From the NCBI GenBank assembly GCA_036874045.1, contig CM072339.1, forward strand, positions 9,059,501-9,123,500: 64,000 bases of DNA, written 5' to 3'. Within the stretch, counting starts at the first letter, position 1. Every line of letters starts with the position of its first letter. Source of the DNA: Cymodocea nodosa. Lineage: Eukaryota; Streptophyta; Magnoliopsida; Alismatales; Cymodoceaceae. The translations under genes and the position numbers were made by a program. A model generated the notes under the pieces. It was not told the origin of the DNA. It did no database searches and was given only the letters and a program-made list of their open reading frames with translations. Shown here in pieces: positions 1 through 12,289 of the stretch.

Positions 1-2046
1 ATGAGATATGGTATAACAGAGTTCCCAAAATAAGTTATTTAAAACCCTTTAGCTATAAGTGTGTTATTTTAAACACAAAGGAATGAAGAGACAAATTTAG
101 AGCCAAATTAGATGAGGGTATTTTTGTTGGTTATTCCATTAGAAGTAAGGCATATAGAGTTTATAACAAATCAACAAAAACCATTGAGGAAACCCTACAT
201 GTGAAATTTCATGAAAATTCTCATTTGGATGTTAGACATGCTGAAAACTTTGATTTAGATATTCTCCTAGAAATGGTACCAAATGATGTTGACAAAGAAA
301 TTGAGAGATTATCTGATGGAATAAGAAATATAAACTTAAATGATGAAAATTTAGAAGAAAATAATGTCATACCTATAGAAAATATGGAACAACATAGAAA
401 TTGGCGTTATGCTTCATCTCATCCTATCGATCAGATAATAAGTGATCCTAATCAAGGAGTTAGTACTAGGTCATCAGTAGTCAACATTTGTGGTGCTTAT
501 TCATTTGTTTCTTTACTAGAACCTAAGAAAATTAAAGATGCCTTAAAAGATGAATTTTGGTATTTAGCTATGCAAGATGAGCTAAATCAATTTTTAAGAA
601 ATGAGGTATGGGATCTAGTTCCACCACCTGAAAATTAGTCCATAATAGGAACAAGTGGGTATTTAGAAACAAAGTAGATCAAGATGGACATATAGTTAAA
701 AATAAAGCTAGATTAGTTGCTCAAGGTTACAAGTAAGAGGAAGGAATTGACTATGATGAAACATTTGCTCCTGTTGCTAGACTAGAATCAATACAAATTT
801 TGTTAGCATATGTTTGTTATATGGATTTCAAATTATATCAAATGGATGTTAAGACTGCTTTTTTAAATAGATATATAAAAGAAGAAGTTTATGTAAAACA
901 ACCTCTAGGTTTTGAAGATTCAAAACATCCTGAGTATGTTTATAAGCTTAAGAAGGTACTATATGGCCTTAAACAAGCCCCTAGGTCTTGGTATGAGAGA
1001 TTATCTAAATTTCTTATGGAAAAAGGGTATTCTATGGGAAAGGCAGATCACACTCTTTTTATGAAGAAGATCGAAAAAGATATATTGGTAGTTCAAATCT
1101 ATGTAGATGACATCATATTTGGAGCAACAAATGATAAATTAGTTGAGTCCTTTTCGAAAGACATGACTAATCAATTTGAAATGAGTATGATGGGTGAACT
1201 ATCATTTTTTCTAGACTTAAAAATTAAGCAATTAGATCAAGGTATTTTTATTTCACAAGAAAAATATACTCAAGATTTATTAAAGAGGTTTTGTTTAGAC
1301 AACACTAAAACAAAGAATACACCAATGAGTACTATCACCAAGTTGGATAAAGATGACTCTGGAAAAACTGTAGTAAAACAATATAGAAGTATGATTGGTT
1401 CATTACTTTATTTAATAGCTAGCCGACCAGATATTATGTTTAGTGTGTGTACTTGTGCTAGATATTAATCTAATCCTAAGGAATCACACCTACTTGCTAT
1501 TAAACAAATTTTTAAATATCTATTAGGAACCATTAATTTTGGATTGCTTTACTTTAAACACAGTTCTTTAAATTTAATAGGTTATAGTGATGCTGATTTC
1601 GCAAGATGTAAGTCTGAAAGAAAAAGCACCAATGACACTTGTCAATTATTAGGAAATTCTTTAGTGTCATGGTTTAGCAAAAAGCAAAATTATGTAGCAT
1701 TATCTACAACTGAAGCTGAATATATAGTTGTTGCACTTTGCTGTGCTCAAATCCTATGGATCAGACAAACTTTAAAAGATTTTAATTTAGACTATGAATC
1801 AACTAAGATTTTCTATGATAGTAGTTCTGCAATAAGTTTGTCTAAAAATCCTGTCTTACATTCACGAGCTAAACATATAGAAGTTTGACATCATTTTCTA
1901 AGGGATAATGTTATAAAAGGAAAAATAGTATTAAATTTTGTTCCTACCATAGAACAATTAGCAAATCTATTTACAAAAACCTTAGATGAAAATACCTTTT
2001 CAAAATTATGATTAGAACTTGGTATCTATAGGTTATCTAATGTTTA
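1..2046 (+). pseudogene. Ty1/copia pol remnant, copy A1 (integrase end, RT, RNase H)
   Basis: Right-hand part of a copia polyprotein that continues off the left edge. The end of integrase lies at about 1-200, reverse transcriptase at about 520-1300 ([27 protein letters not shown], catalytic YVDDIIFGA near 1100) and RNase H at about 1545-2020 (LSTTEAEY, SRAKHIEV, HHFLRDNV). The sequence is close to copy A2 at 46171-46970 and 49202-49777, so both belong to one family. The fossil has roughly seven breaks. Domain order integrase-RT-RNase H is diagnostic of Ty1/copia; placing it among Sirevirus-like elements is inferred from similarity to element D. Confidence 0.9.
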
Positions 2047-2814
2047 AATTGTCTTGTTCATTGCATAACATTTTGGTTTGTTAAAAAGGTAGTTTTAGAA
2101 TTTAATTTCTTTATTAATTAAAAAAAAAACAAAACAAAATATTTATTTTCGAATTGCTGTTTTATGGTAGTTAAGAATTTATGAAATTTTGATTTTTATT
2201 GAAGTCAATTTATTTAAGAAAAATTCAGAAAATATTACTTAAGGAAAGTTAATTTAATTCAATGTGAGTGCCAACTGTATTTTTGTTACTTATGTATATG
2301 CTATTACAGAGATTTTAACAGGAAAATACATAGAAAGTATATACTTTTTATTAAAGGAAAGTTATTAACATTTTGTTAAAAAAAAATTTAAGTCTTGCAG
2401 TTGCCTCTAATTTAATTTACTGTCTTGTTTTATTTTTTTTGTCTACAATTACTTGAGTAATTAAGTCCATTGGGGGATCTTAAACCCTAGTCACTTAAAC
2501 CAACTTGTTTGGGATGTGCTAACTAAAAACTCATTTTGCAAGTAATTTAGATTATATTTAAAAAAAAAAAAAAAATACCTATTCTCACTTGTCATTGAGT
2601 AACTGGTTATCTTTCCCCTAAGCAAGGGATTGTGATCATGTAAAAAGATGATATTGTGGGAGGTAATACATAATATATATATATATATATGAATATAAAA
2701 AAAAAAACCGGGGGGGGCGGGGGGTAATGTACTCAAGCTTAATTTATTTTCAAGGTGTTATAACAATCTTGCCATAATCTATGCATATAATCTTTTTTAT
2801 TTTTCCTTGTTATT
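2047..2814. other. AT-rich 3' region of copia A1, no gene
   Basis: Noncoding stretch between the RNase H end of A1 and the partial LTR of element B. It is AT-rich, holds simple repeats, and includes CATTGGGGGATC near 2469, a weak purine-tract candidate, and AAACCCTAG near 2482. I see no ORF3 and no clear LTR boundary. It is probably the 3' untranslated part of A1, possibly with some LTR sequence. Confidence 0.5.
2560..2724. repeat. Simple-sequence cluster: poly-A, (AT)n, G-rich run
   Basis: A poly-A run at about 2560-2575, an alternating AT run at about 2671-2690, an A run just before 2708 and a G-rich run at about 2710-2724 lie within 165 bases. Such runs are prone to slippage, so copy numbers in the assembly may be unreliable. 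Confidence 0.85.
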
Positions 2815-4015
2815 ATCTATCTAAAACTTAAGTTATTGAAATTACCATGTGTAGAATTCTAGAAAGAAGATCATTTAAGGTTTTCGGAGAGATAGAAAGA
2901 TAACTATCTGAAATCTCAAGAGAGTTTCGGTGAGTTACGGTTCAACCATCCGAAACTTAAGTCAGTGAATTTTCCACGTGTAGAATTCCAAACAGATGTT
3001 CAAATGAGTTTTCGGAGAGTTAGAAAGATAACTATCCGAAAAATGGAAAGGTTTCAGTGAGTTAAATTATTAACTATCCGAAACTTAAGTTATGATTTTA
3101 TGCACGTGAAGATTTGAAGGGACAGTTGTTAGAGACTTAAATGAAAGTTCGGAGAGTTACAATAGTTAACTATTCGAAAGTCAGGAGCTCTTTTCGGTAA
3201 GTTAAATACAAGACTCCGAACACTTGACATTATACATGAGCAACTTAAAATCCTCACGTGACTCAGAAAACAGAATATGAGTGATGAATCGGTAAGTTAT
3301 GGATGTTTTTCGGTAAGTTATTTTATAACCATCCGAAAGCTTGAGATTTTTGAAAGGTTACTTACTGAACATCAGACAGAATGGTAACTTACCATATTTA
3401 GGTCTGATTATTTTCCAAGTACAGCAGAATACATCCGTTGAGGGAAAAATTATGATCGTCATACCTTTAGTATAAATATGAGGAGTTTGAGAGAAGAAAA
3501 GACAAAGATAACGTATATACCATATACAGTGAGCTACACTCCAACTCCAATTACACTCAAGTCTGCAAATAGTCAAGCTTATTCAAAAGATCTACTGCAG
3601 AAAAAGCTATGTGCGCTAAAACTCTGATTGAAAGATTCAAGCTGTTGGTTCGTGGCTTCAACCTGAAAGCTACATTCAATTGTTGATTTGAGTTTCGACT
3701 TGAAAACTCTAGAGGTTGGTTTACTGAAGTTTATACCTGAAAACTTCTGTGTTGTTGGTTCTTACTTTGACCTGAAAGCAAGTGTGTAAGTGTTGAAACA
3801 CTTAGTGAAGCCCAAGTGAATCTTGGGGGTGGACTAGCCAAGTTGGTGAACCACTTAAAACTTGCTGTGTGTTATCTTTCTTTACTACTTTACATTCGTT
3901 CAGTTTCATCTCATTTCATTTCTGTTCAATCATTTGATTCAACAATCAAAAGAATATAAAAAATTACACACATTCACCATTCACCCCCCCACTGGTGAGT
4001 CTATCAATCCTAACA
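2815..4015 (+). repeat. 5' LTR of element B (partial)
   Basis: It aligns with about 9140-10335 of the 3' LTR and ends CCTAACA immediately before the primer-binding site. It holds hairpins of the type CGGAGAGTTA..TAACTATCCGAA, two CACGTG boxes 128 bases apart (2975, 3103) and a TATA box at 3471. The left portion of the LTR is not present. Confidence 0.9.
3471..3478 (+). promoter_or_regulatory. LTR TATA box, element B 5' LTR
   Basis: TATAAATA followed by TGAGGAG. The same string in the same context occurs in the 3' LTR at 9791-9798. A conserved TATA box in this LTR position is expected for the retroelement promoter; transcription would start about 30 bases downstream. Confidence 0.6.
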
Positions 4016-4017
4016 AT

Positions 4018-4029
4018 TGGTATCAAAGC
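4018..4029 (+). other. Primer-binding site of element B (initiator Met tRNA type)
   Basis: TGGTATCAAAGC lies two bases after the 5' LTR end. It closely matches the plant copia primer site TGGTATCAGAGC, complementary to the 3' end of initiator methionine tRNA. Confidence 0.85.
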
Positions 4030-4065
4030 TTGGTTAATCCTTCATAAGATTTAACCATCTGGATT

Positions 4066-4985
4066 TATGGCTCAATTTGCTGAGGGACAAAACATCCACA
4101 GACCTCCTCTATTCGATGGTTCCAATTATAAATATTGGAAGAATAGAATGGAGTGCTTCCTTAGGAGTTCAAATGTTAAACTCTGGAAGACTGTTGTTCT
4201 TGGAACTACACTTACAACCAGTGATGTTACGAACTAGTCTGAGGAGGATGAGAAAATCATCTAGTTGGATGCTAGAGGGCTGAATGCCATTTATTGTGCA
4301 CTAACTGCTGATCAATATAATAAAGTATCTACATGTAAGTTTGCTCATGAGGCTTGGAAAATCCTTCAAGTTATTCATGAAGGTATAAGCCAAGTTAAGG
4401 ATACAAAAATTAGTATTCTTTTGAGAAAACTAGAACTGTTTAAAATGAATGATAATGAAAATATAACTGAAATGTTTTCTAGATTTACTAAAATCATTAA
4501 CAGTCTGAAAGGCTTGGGAAAGGAGTTCTCTTCACGTGAACAGGTACAAATGATCCTGAGGAGCTTAACTGTTGAGTGGAAATAGAAGTCCACATCTATT
4601 CAAGATTCCAAGGATCTTAACAATTACACAGTTGAAGAACTGTTGGGCAATCTTCTGGCCCATGAAGTTTAGATGAAGGACTGGAAAAAGCAAGAAGGAG
4701 CTCTTGAAAAGAAAGCTGAAAAGAAAAAGGAAATGACATTTCCAACTACAGAAGAAGCTTCAAGCTCAAACGATGATGAGATCATGTTGCTGGCAAGGAA
4801 CTTCAGAAAGTTCATGAGGAAAAAGAATAAGCCCAACTCCTCTAAAAGAACTATCCCTACATGTTTCAAATGTAAAAGGCAAGGGCACATATATACCTTC
4901 TGTCCATTTCAAACAGAAGAAGATCAAGGAGACAAGAAGAAGAGATTGAATGACAAAAAGAAGATGGCTCTTAAAGCTACGTAGG
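4066..4985 (+). pseudogene. gag remnant of element B
   Basis: Copia-type gag. The N-terminal region has HRPPLFDGSNYKYWKNRME, the DUF4219/UBN2-type start of plant copia gag, followed by an alpha-helical region around 4290-4660 and a zinc knuckle CFKCKRQGHIYTFC (CX2CX4HX4C) at about 4863-4904. A lysine-rich segment surrounds the knuckle, as expected for nucleic-acid binding. The frame is broken about four to five times. The start is placed at the ATG at 4066, about 40 bases after the primer site. Confidence 0.85.
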
Positions 4986-5041
4986 TTGATAGTAGCTCTT
5001 CAAGCTGTTCATCAGATTCTGAAGATGAAGTTGTAGCCAAC

Positions 5042-8000
5042 GTGTGTTTTGTAGCACAAGAGGGTGACAAGGAGTTTCAAGCACGTTCAACTAAATGGAT
5101 CGTGGACAGTGGGTGCTCAAAGCACATGACAGGTAAGAAAAGTTTTCTTGACTCAGTTAAAAACTTAAGTTTAGGATCTGTTAAGTTTGGAAATAATGAA
5201 AAGTGTAAAATAACTGCAATAGGAAATATTACATCTGAAAATGGTATAATTGAGAATGTCTTGCATGTAAATGGATTAAAATAAAATTTGTTAAGTGTAG
5301 GACAATTATGTGATAAAGGCTATACTATTTCTTTTAATGCTAAAAATTGCTACATTATTGATCCTTCCACGAATGAAACAAAATTTAATGGTATTAGAAA
5401 TTGCTCAATATATACATTAAACTTTCCATGTGAAAATTTTGCAAGCAATTCCTGTTTGGTAGCAACTGGTGAAGACGATTGGGTGTGACATAGAAGACTT
5501 GGTCACATCAGTACGAAGAATATCTGAAAGCTATTCATGGGTGATCTTATCAGGGGTCTGCCTAAACTCACTTTTAAGAAAGATAGAGTGTGTAGTGAGT
5601 GTATGCTAGGGAAGCAGAAGAGAACTACTCTTCACAGCAAAAATGTTATTTCCACCAAAAGGCCATTAGAACTGCTACATCTAGATTTTTTTGGTCCTTC
5701 TCAAGTATCAAGTCTTGGGGGTCGAAAATATACCTTTGTTATTGTTGATGATTTCTCCAGATTAACTTGGGTAATATATTTGACACATAAAAATGAAACT
5801 TGCAATGAGTTCAGGAATTTTTGCATAAGAGTTCAGAATCAGAAGGAACTAATAGTGAAGAAAATCAGAAGTGATCATGGAGGAGAATTTGAAAACTATG
5901 AATTTGAAAACCTTTGCAATTCATTTGGAATTCTACATGAATTCTCCTACCCTAGAACTCCTACTCAAAATGGAGCTGTGGAAAAGAAAAATAGGACATT
6001 ACAAGAAATGGCTAGAACTATTTTAAATGCCACGGATTTACCTAAATTTCTCTGGGCAGAAGCTGTAGGAATAGCTTGTCACATTTCCAATAGAACTCAC
6101 ATTAGATCCATAGTGAATAAGACACCTTTTGAAATTTGGTTTGATAAAACTCCAAATGTTGGCTATTTTAAGACATTTGGATGCAAATGTTTTGTCTTAA
6201 ATACGGAAATGCTAAAGACAAGTTTGATGCAAAGTCTGAACCTACCATACTTGTTGGTTACTCCTCTAGAAGCAAAGCTTATAGAGTATATTTTGCTGAA
6301 GATAGAAGAGTGGAGGAAAGTATAAATGTTCAGTTTGATGAAGATCTGATCCAGAATTTCAAAAAGTTGAAGATTAAATATGATAGTGAAAATGAATACT
6401 TTGAAAATGATAACTGCAAACAGAAACTCAATTCACAAGTGTCAAACCAGAATCTCAACAATAGATATCAGAATCATAACAGTTGGAAGTTTAGATATAA
6501 TCATCCCAAGGAACAAATTATTGGAAATATATCTAAAGAGGTACAAACTAGGAGCAAAGCACAAGATATCTGCAATTTTTGTGCATTTGTGTTAGAAATA
6601 GAGCCAAAATCAGTAGATGAAGCATGTAAGGATACCTATTGGACTATGGCTATGCAAGAAGAATTAAATCAGTTTCAGAAAAACAATGTTTATGAACTAG
6701 TAGAAAAATCTGTAGGAAAATCCATCATTGGAACTAAATGGATTTTCAAAAACAAATTAGATGAAGAAGGTAACATTCTTAGAAATAAAGCTTGATTAGT
6801 TGCACAAGGCTACAATCAGCAAGAAGGTATTGACTATGAAGAAAATTTTGCTCCTGTAGCCAGGATTGAAGCTATTAGAATGTTGCTTGCTTTTGTTAGT
6901 AGTATGAAGATAAGATTGTTTCAGATGGATGTGAAAAGTGCAATCTTAAATGGAGAAATTCAAGAAGAAGTATTTGTTAAACAACCTCCTGGATTTGAAG
7001 ACGAATTCAAGTTGGATCATGTCTACAAACTAAGAAAGGCTCTATATGGTCTGAAACAGGCACCTAGAGCATGATATGAGAAATTCAAAAAGTTTTTAAC
7101 TGAAAATAATTTTTCTATAGGCAAAGTGGACAACACTTTGTTTATCAAAACTTTTGATGTGCATATGTTGATTGTATAGATATATGTTGATGATATAGTC
7201 TTTGTAGCCACTTCAGAAGATTTCTGTCATGAATTTCAGAATTTGATGAAAAATAAATTCGAAATGAGCATGATGAGAGAATTGAAGTTTTTCTTGGGAT
7301 TACAGATTCATCAAGTGCATAATGGTATTTTTGTCAACCAAGAAAAATACTGCAAAGAGATGTTGAAGAAATTTGGTTATGAAAACATCAAATCCACAAA
7401 TACTCCAATGAGTTCAAGCATTAAACTGAAAATGGATGATTCAAGTGTTGTAGTGGATCAAAGGCAATATAGAGGTATGATTGGATCCCTGTTATACCTT
7501 TCAACTAGCAGGCCAGATATTATGTTCAATGTATGCTTGTGTGCTAGATTTCAAGCATCACCAAAGGAATCACATTTGAAATCAGTCAAAAGGATTTTCA
7601 GATATCTACAAGGAACAAAAGATTTCAGATTATTCTACTCAGTTGATAGTAGTTTGATTTGAACAAGCTATAGTGATGTAGATTATGTAGGTAGCAGATC
7701 TAATAGAAAAAGCACTAGTGGTACATGTCAATTACTTGGAAATTCTTTAATCTCATGGTTCAGTAGGAAACAAAATTGTATAGCTTTATCTACTACTGAA
7801 GTCGAGTATATTACAGCAGGATTGTGTTGTGCACAAATCCTTTGGATGCAGCAAACTCTAGCAGATTACAGACTGAAAATTCAGAATTCAATCATATTTT
7901 GTGATAACAGCAGTGCAATTAGTCTATCTAAGAATATAGTATTTCATTCTAGAGCCAAGCATATCGAGATCAAACATCATTTTCTGAGAGATCATGTGGA

Positions 8001-8133
8001 GAAAGGGAACATCTCACTTAAGTTTGTGCCAACAGAAAATCAACTTGCAGATATTTTCACCAAACCTTTAAATGAATCAACTTTTAATCATATTAGACGA
8101 AATCTAGGCATATGTTCTTTACAAGATTTTTAA
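5042..8133 (+). pseudogene. pol remnant of element B (protease, integrase, RT, RNase H)
   Basis: Domains in order: aspartic protease with WIVDSGCSKHMTG near 5097; GAG-pre-integrase with the HRRLGH-like segment near 5490 and CSECMLGKQKR near 5595; integrase core at about 5670-6190 (HLDFFGP, IRSDHGGEFENYEFE, NGAVEKKNRTLQEMART); RT at about 6640-7280 (GLKQAPRA, YVDDIVF); RNase H at about 7670-8133 (STTEVEYI, SRAKHIEIKHHFLRDHV, ending RRNLGICSLQDF). The order protease-integrase-RT-RNase H is that of Ty1/copia. About eight to ten breaks. No ORF3 follows this copy, unlike elements C and D. Confidence 0.92.
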
Positions 8134-8519
8134 ATATTTTTATTCTTCATCAAGCTCACCATATGGGAGCTTGTTTTTTGCTAACCTACTCATGCAAGAT
8201 ATATTCAATATCAGTTTTATAGTCCTCACCTTTTTTATATAATGACAAAAAGGGGGAGAAGAATTTGGAAATTTGTGAAGTATATGGTCACTTACAGTAT
8301 TTCCAGCAAGAACTGAAAGAGAATTATTAAAAGGAGAAGAAAAACTCAGCACACAGATAGGGGGAAAAGTTAGGGGGAGGAATCCCTCCTCATCAGTATA
8401 GTATTGATAAATTCCTATTTTATTTTTCTCTGTGTGACTGAATGTATAGAAATACACTAGGGAGTGAAATACATGTAAATAATTGTAAAGGTTTTTGTCA
8501 TTATCAAAAAGGGGGAGAT
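8134..8519 (+). other. 3' noncoding region and polypurine tract of element B
   Basis: The region carries several purine runs: AAAAAGGGGGAGAAG at 8247-8261, AGGGGGAAAAGTTAGGGGGAG near 8359, and the final AAAAAGGGGGAGAT at 8506-8519 directly before the LTR. Multiple purine tracts here are known for Sireviruses. The last one is the presumed plus-strand primer. No gene is seen. Confidence 0.8.
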
Positions 8520-10335
8520 TGTTAGAACCTGAGTATTTTGATAATGCAAAACCTATGTGAGGAGACATATTGTATTTCACAGTTAAGTCTGTACTACATT
8601 AGATCATAAGGCTGTTAGAACAAATTCCAAGCAGACAAACAGATCGAGAAGGTTCCAGATATACTACTTTCAAGTTACAAGAAAATCAGACAGTTACAGG
8701 ACCAACTATCCGAAGAGTAAAACAGCAGCAAATCCATTGGACAGTTAGAAGGATAACTATCTGATTTTACAAAGTCTTCGGAGAGTTATTTAATTAGATA
8801 GTTAAGTTAGTTGAATGATCGGAGAGTTATGGAGTTAACTATTCAAAAGAAAAAGGAAAATCGGAAAGTTAGAAAGGCTAACTATCCGAAACTTAAGTCA
8901 TTCAATTAACCATGAGTAGAAATTCAGAACAGAAGCTTAAAAGATTTTTTGGAGAGTTAGGAAGATAACTATCCAACTTTTTCGGTAAGTTACATGTATA
9001 ACTTTCTAGAACTTAAGTTATCCTATTATGCACGTGCAGAATGGAGAAGCCGGCAGTTGAAAGCTTAAAAGGGAAAATCGGAGAGTTAGATAACTATCCG
9101 AATTTTCAAAGAGAGTTTCGATAAGTTACAGTTTAACTATCCAAAACTTAAGTTATTGAAATTGCCACGTGCAGAATTCCAGAAAGAAGATCATTTAAGG
9201 TTTTCGGAGAGTTAGAAAGAGAACTATCCGAAATCTCAAGAGAGTTTCGGTCACTTACGGTTTAACCATCCAAAACTTAAGTCAGTGAATTTCCCACGTG
9301 CAAAATTCCAGACAGATGTTCAAATGGGTTTTCGGAGAGTTAGAAAGATAACTATCTGAAAAATGGAAAGGTTTCGGTGAGTTAAATTATTAACTATCCG
9401 AAACTTAAGTTATGATTTTATGCACGTGAAGATTTGAAGGGATAGCTGTTAGAGACTTAAATGAAAGTTCGGAGAGTTATAGTAGTTAACTATCCAAAAG
9501 TCAGGAGCTCTTTTTGGTAAGTTAAATACAAGACTCTGAACACTTGACATTATACGTGAGCAACTTAAAATCCTCATGTGACTCAGATAATAGAATATGA
9601 GTGATGAATCGATAAGTAATGGATGCTTTTCGGAAAGTTATTTTATAACCATCTGAAAGCTTGAGATTTTTGGAAGGTTACTTACTGAACATCAGACAGA
9701 ATGGTAACTTACCATATTTAGGTCTGATTATTTTCCAAGTACAGCAGAATACATCCATTGAAAGAAAAATTATGATCATTATACCTTTGGTATAAATATG
9801 AGGAGTTTGAGAGAAGAAAAGATAGAGATAACGTATATACCACATACAGTGAGCTACACTTCAACTCCAATTACACTCAAGTCTGCAAATAGTCAAGCTT
9901 ATTCAAAAGATCTACTACAGAAAAAGCTCTGTGCGCCAAAACTCTGATTGAAAGATTCAAGCTGTTGGTTCGTGGCTTCAACCTGAAAGCTACATTTAGT
10001 TGTTGGTTTGAGTTTCGACTTGAAAACTCTAGAGGTTGGTTTATTGAAGTTTATACCTGAAAACATCTGTGTTGTTGGTTCTTGCTTTGACTTGAAAGCA
10101 AGTGTGTAAGTTTTGAAACACTTAGTGAAGCCCAAGTGAATCTTGGGGGTGGACTAGCCAAGTTGGTGAACCACCTAAAACTTACTATGTGTTATCTTTC
10201 TTTACTACTTTACATTTGTTCAATTTCATCTCATTTCATTTCTATTCAATCATTTGATTCAACAATCAAAAGAATATAAAAAATTACATACATTCACCAT
10301 TCACCCCCCCTCTAGTGAGTGTATCGATCCTAACA
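8520..10335 (+). repeat. 3' LTR of element B (complete)
   Basis: 1816 bases, beginning TGTTAGAACC and ending GATCCTAACA, so with TG..CA ends. It has a hairpin minisatellite at about 8700-9690, a TATA box at 9791, and a C-rich end ATTCACCCCCCCTC similar to those of LTR families C and D. Confidence 0.93.
8700..9690 (+). repeat. Hairpin/G-box minisatellite in LTR B
   Basis: About fifteen imperfect hairpins of the form CGGAGAGTTA-(4 to 10 bases)-TAACTATCCGAA lie in about 1 kb (for example 8862, 9078, 9204, 9333, 9374, 9470). They alternate with CTTAAG and with CACGTG boxes at 9031, 9166, 9295 and 9423, giving a repeat period of 128-135 bases. Order in the element sense is hairpins, ACTTAAG, CACGTG. 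CACGTG is the G-box core bound by plant bZIP and bHLH factors. Confidence 0.88.
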
Positions 10336-10439
10336 GGATTAGGTATCTAAATAGATAGAAGCTATTCCTACAAAAACTAATGACAACAAAGTGATAATAC
10401 ATTTTATAAGAACTAATATAATTACCAAATTTGGAATAC
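10336..10439 (+). pseudogene. Scrap of Athila-like integrase
   Basis: About 100 bases match the integrase of G2 near 37013-37118 and of G1 near 16593-16695 (encoding [16 protein letters not shown]-like sequence). It lies between the 3' LTR of B and the 5' LTR of G1, so it is probably the remainder of an older Athila-like copy used as a target. Confidence 0.8.
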
Positions 10440-10619
10440 TGTTTAGAATGAAAAAGTGCATATTATTAACGGTTAAATGATGGTTAATTGCATAATATTT
10501 AGCTTATCATATGAGAATTAAGCTATTATGTTATAATTGCACTGTTATATGCTTTAATTGAAGAATCTGTTTAATTTTGAGGAATTAATGTCAATTTTGT
10601 ACATTTCTGAACTGTCGGT

Positions 10620-11270
10620 AAATTGCAAGCTGTGAAATTCTTAAGTTTTTGAATTTTTTGATATTTCAAACAGTTATGTTTAACATACCGAACATATTTT
10701 GGACAGTTATGTTTAGCAGACCGAATATGTCGGATAGTTATGTTTATATTGTCGAATAGTTATGTTTTGAAAGAATATTTTATTATTTCCAGAAGTACAC
10801 GTGTCGAAACCATAATGCATGACTTAAGTGAACTTTCGGTGAGTTATCTCTAACTATCCGAAATTGCAGTTGGGCATCGGACAGTTATACTTGTAACCCT
10901 CCGAAATCTCTTTTTATTTTATAAAATAGCTATGGACACGTGTCATGTTTTGGTAAAGTGACTTAAGTGGATTTTCGGTGAGTTAGCTGTAACTATCTGA
11001 AATGCATCTGAGCATCGGATAGTTAGACCTGTAACCCTCCGAAATGGATATTTTATTATTAAACTGCTGCTGACACGTGTCGAGATCTGATAGCTTTACT
11101 TAAGTTATATATCTGTGAGTTAGCTGTAACTATCCGAAATGTTTCTAAGCATCGGATAGTTAATTTTATAAGTATCCGAAATGCACCTAAGCATCGGATA
11201 GTTAAGTTTATGCACGTGTTTTATAGTTAAATCAATGAAGAAAGTCCATTGAGTTATCTGTAACTCCACG
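10620..11270 (+). repeat. 137-139 bp G-box/hairpin minisatellite in LTR G1
   Basis: CACGTG boxes lie at 10798, 10937, 11074 and 11213, spaced 139, 137 and 139 bases. Each unit reads CACGTG, about 20 bases, ACTTAAG, then two hairpins such as GGTGAGTTATC..TAACTATCCGAA and TCGGATAGTTA..GTAACCCTCCGAA. A second hairpin class, CCATTGAGTTA..TAACTCCACGG, ends the array near 11250-11270. Confidence 0.9.
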
Positions 11271-12289
11271 GACTATTTATTTTCTAATATGCCATTGTAG
11301 TGGTTGCAGAAACAAGACAGTTGGAAGAAAAACCACGATTGCATGTATTGCGCAGGGAGAAGAAATCATCGCCGTTGATATGAATGAAGGAAATCCAACC
11401 GATCATTCAAGCAGAAGTAGTTACTACTGAAGAAATATAAAAGAAAAGAAGAAAAAGAAATCCAATGTGATCGATGGATGGGCAGTGTATACAAAGGAGG
11501 AACACCGAGCTTTCTACAGACAGTATCGGCGATTCTCCGAAGTATCACACCAACCATCGTTACCACCACCATATCCACCATAATCACCAACCATTGGAGG
11601 TCTGTGAGAATACTTTCTTGATGTCGGGTCGATTCCGAGCCAAACACAATGCCTGACAATCACTGTGAGGAGTGATCGCGTTGCGGGAAGGGAAGCCATT
11701 TTAACCAAGTGCCGACTCATATTTCAGGAGATCGTAAAGCTTTTAGCCTTGGCTTCGGGTTGATGCCTGTATGCTAAAGAGAAGATTATCTTGCAATTCT
11801 TGACTCGCGATTCTATAGGGAGAGGAGACAGAATTGTAAGTGGTTTAATTTTCAGTGGTGTAATCGCGTTGCAAGTAGTGTCGGAAGTATTTACTGTCAA
11901 GTGAGATTACTTTACATTTCACCTTTCGCCCATTTCCATGTTCATATTAAAACAAAAATACTAAAAACAATTTATCTATGTTTGTAGGTTGCATTTGAGT
12001 GTTGTATTGTTTGTGTTGTATCATGATTAATGTTATCTTTGTTAGTGTTGTGATTGTTTTATGTTTATTTTAGTTTTACAGTTTACTGAAATTAGTTCGT
12101 TTAAAAGACTTAAAGATTTTAATGGTTACTGTTTGAGTTATTTGAATGTTAGTATTACTTAATGATAAATCCAGTGTTTATTAACATTAAAGAGCTTAAT
12201 TGATGTTATTTACAATCTATGGAATCGCCCAATGGTTGGCTGAATTCCTCTGTAAATAGCAGTATTAAAAAGAAAAGATAGGCTCGTAG

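Larger units (their letters stand above)
2815..10335 (+). mobile_element. LTR retrotransposon B, Ty1/copia, Sirevirus-like, broken
   Basis: Element with a partial 5' LTR (2815-4015), primer-binding site, gag, protease, integrase, RT, RNase H, purine tract and complete 3' LTR (8520-10335). Domain order puts integrase before RT, as in Ty1/copia. The repeated purine tracts AAAAAGGGGGAGA and the LTR end with TTCACCCCCCC are Sirevirus-like. The two LTRs differ by a few percent where both exist, suggesting an age of the order of one to a few million years at usual plant rates (inference). The coding region has about a dozen or more breaks. The right flank is an Athila integrase scrap; no target duplication can be checked because the left end is incomplete. 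Confidence 0.92.

Noticed and set aside
3358-3576. Minus-strand frame near the 3' end of the partial LTR of B
   Set aside because: It overlaps the LTR TATA region and has no counterpart of the same length in the other LTR.
4018-4029. Possible tRNA gene fragments at TGGTATCA motifs
   Set aside because: These are primer-binding sites next to LTR ends. No cloverleaf or A/B box arrangement is present.
8700-9690. Regularly spaced short repeats resembling a CRISPR array
   Set aside because: Repeats are degenerate hairpins in a plant retroelement LTR with no uniform spacers and no cas genes.
11366-11720. Overlapping open frames on both strands in the G1 LTR, and similar ones in the G3 LTR (61248-61696)
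   Set aside because: They lie wholly inside LTRs, overlap each other on both strands, do not stay open in the sister LTR and show no recognisable domain.
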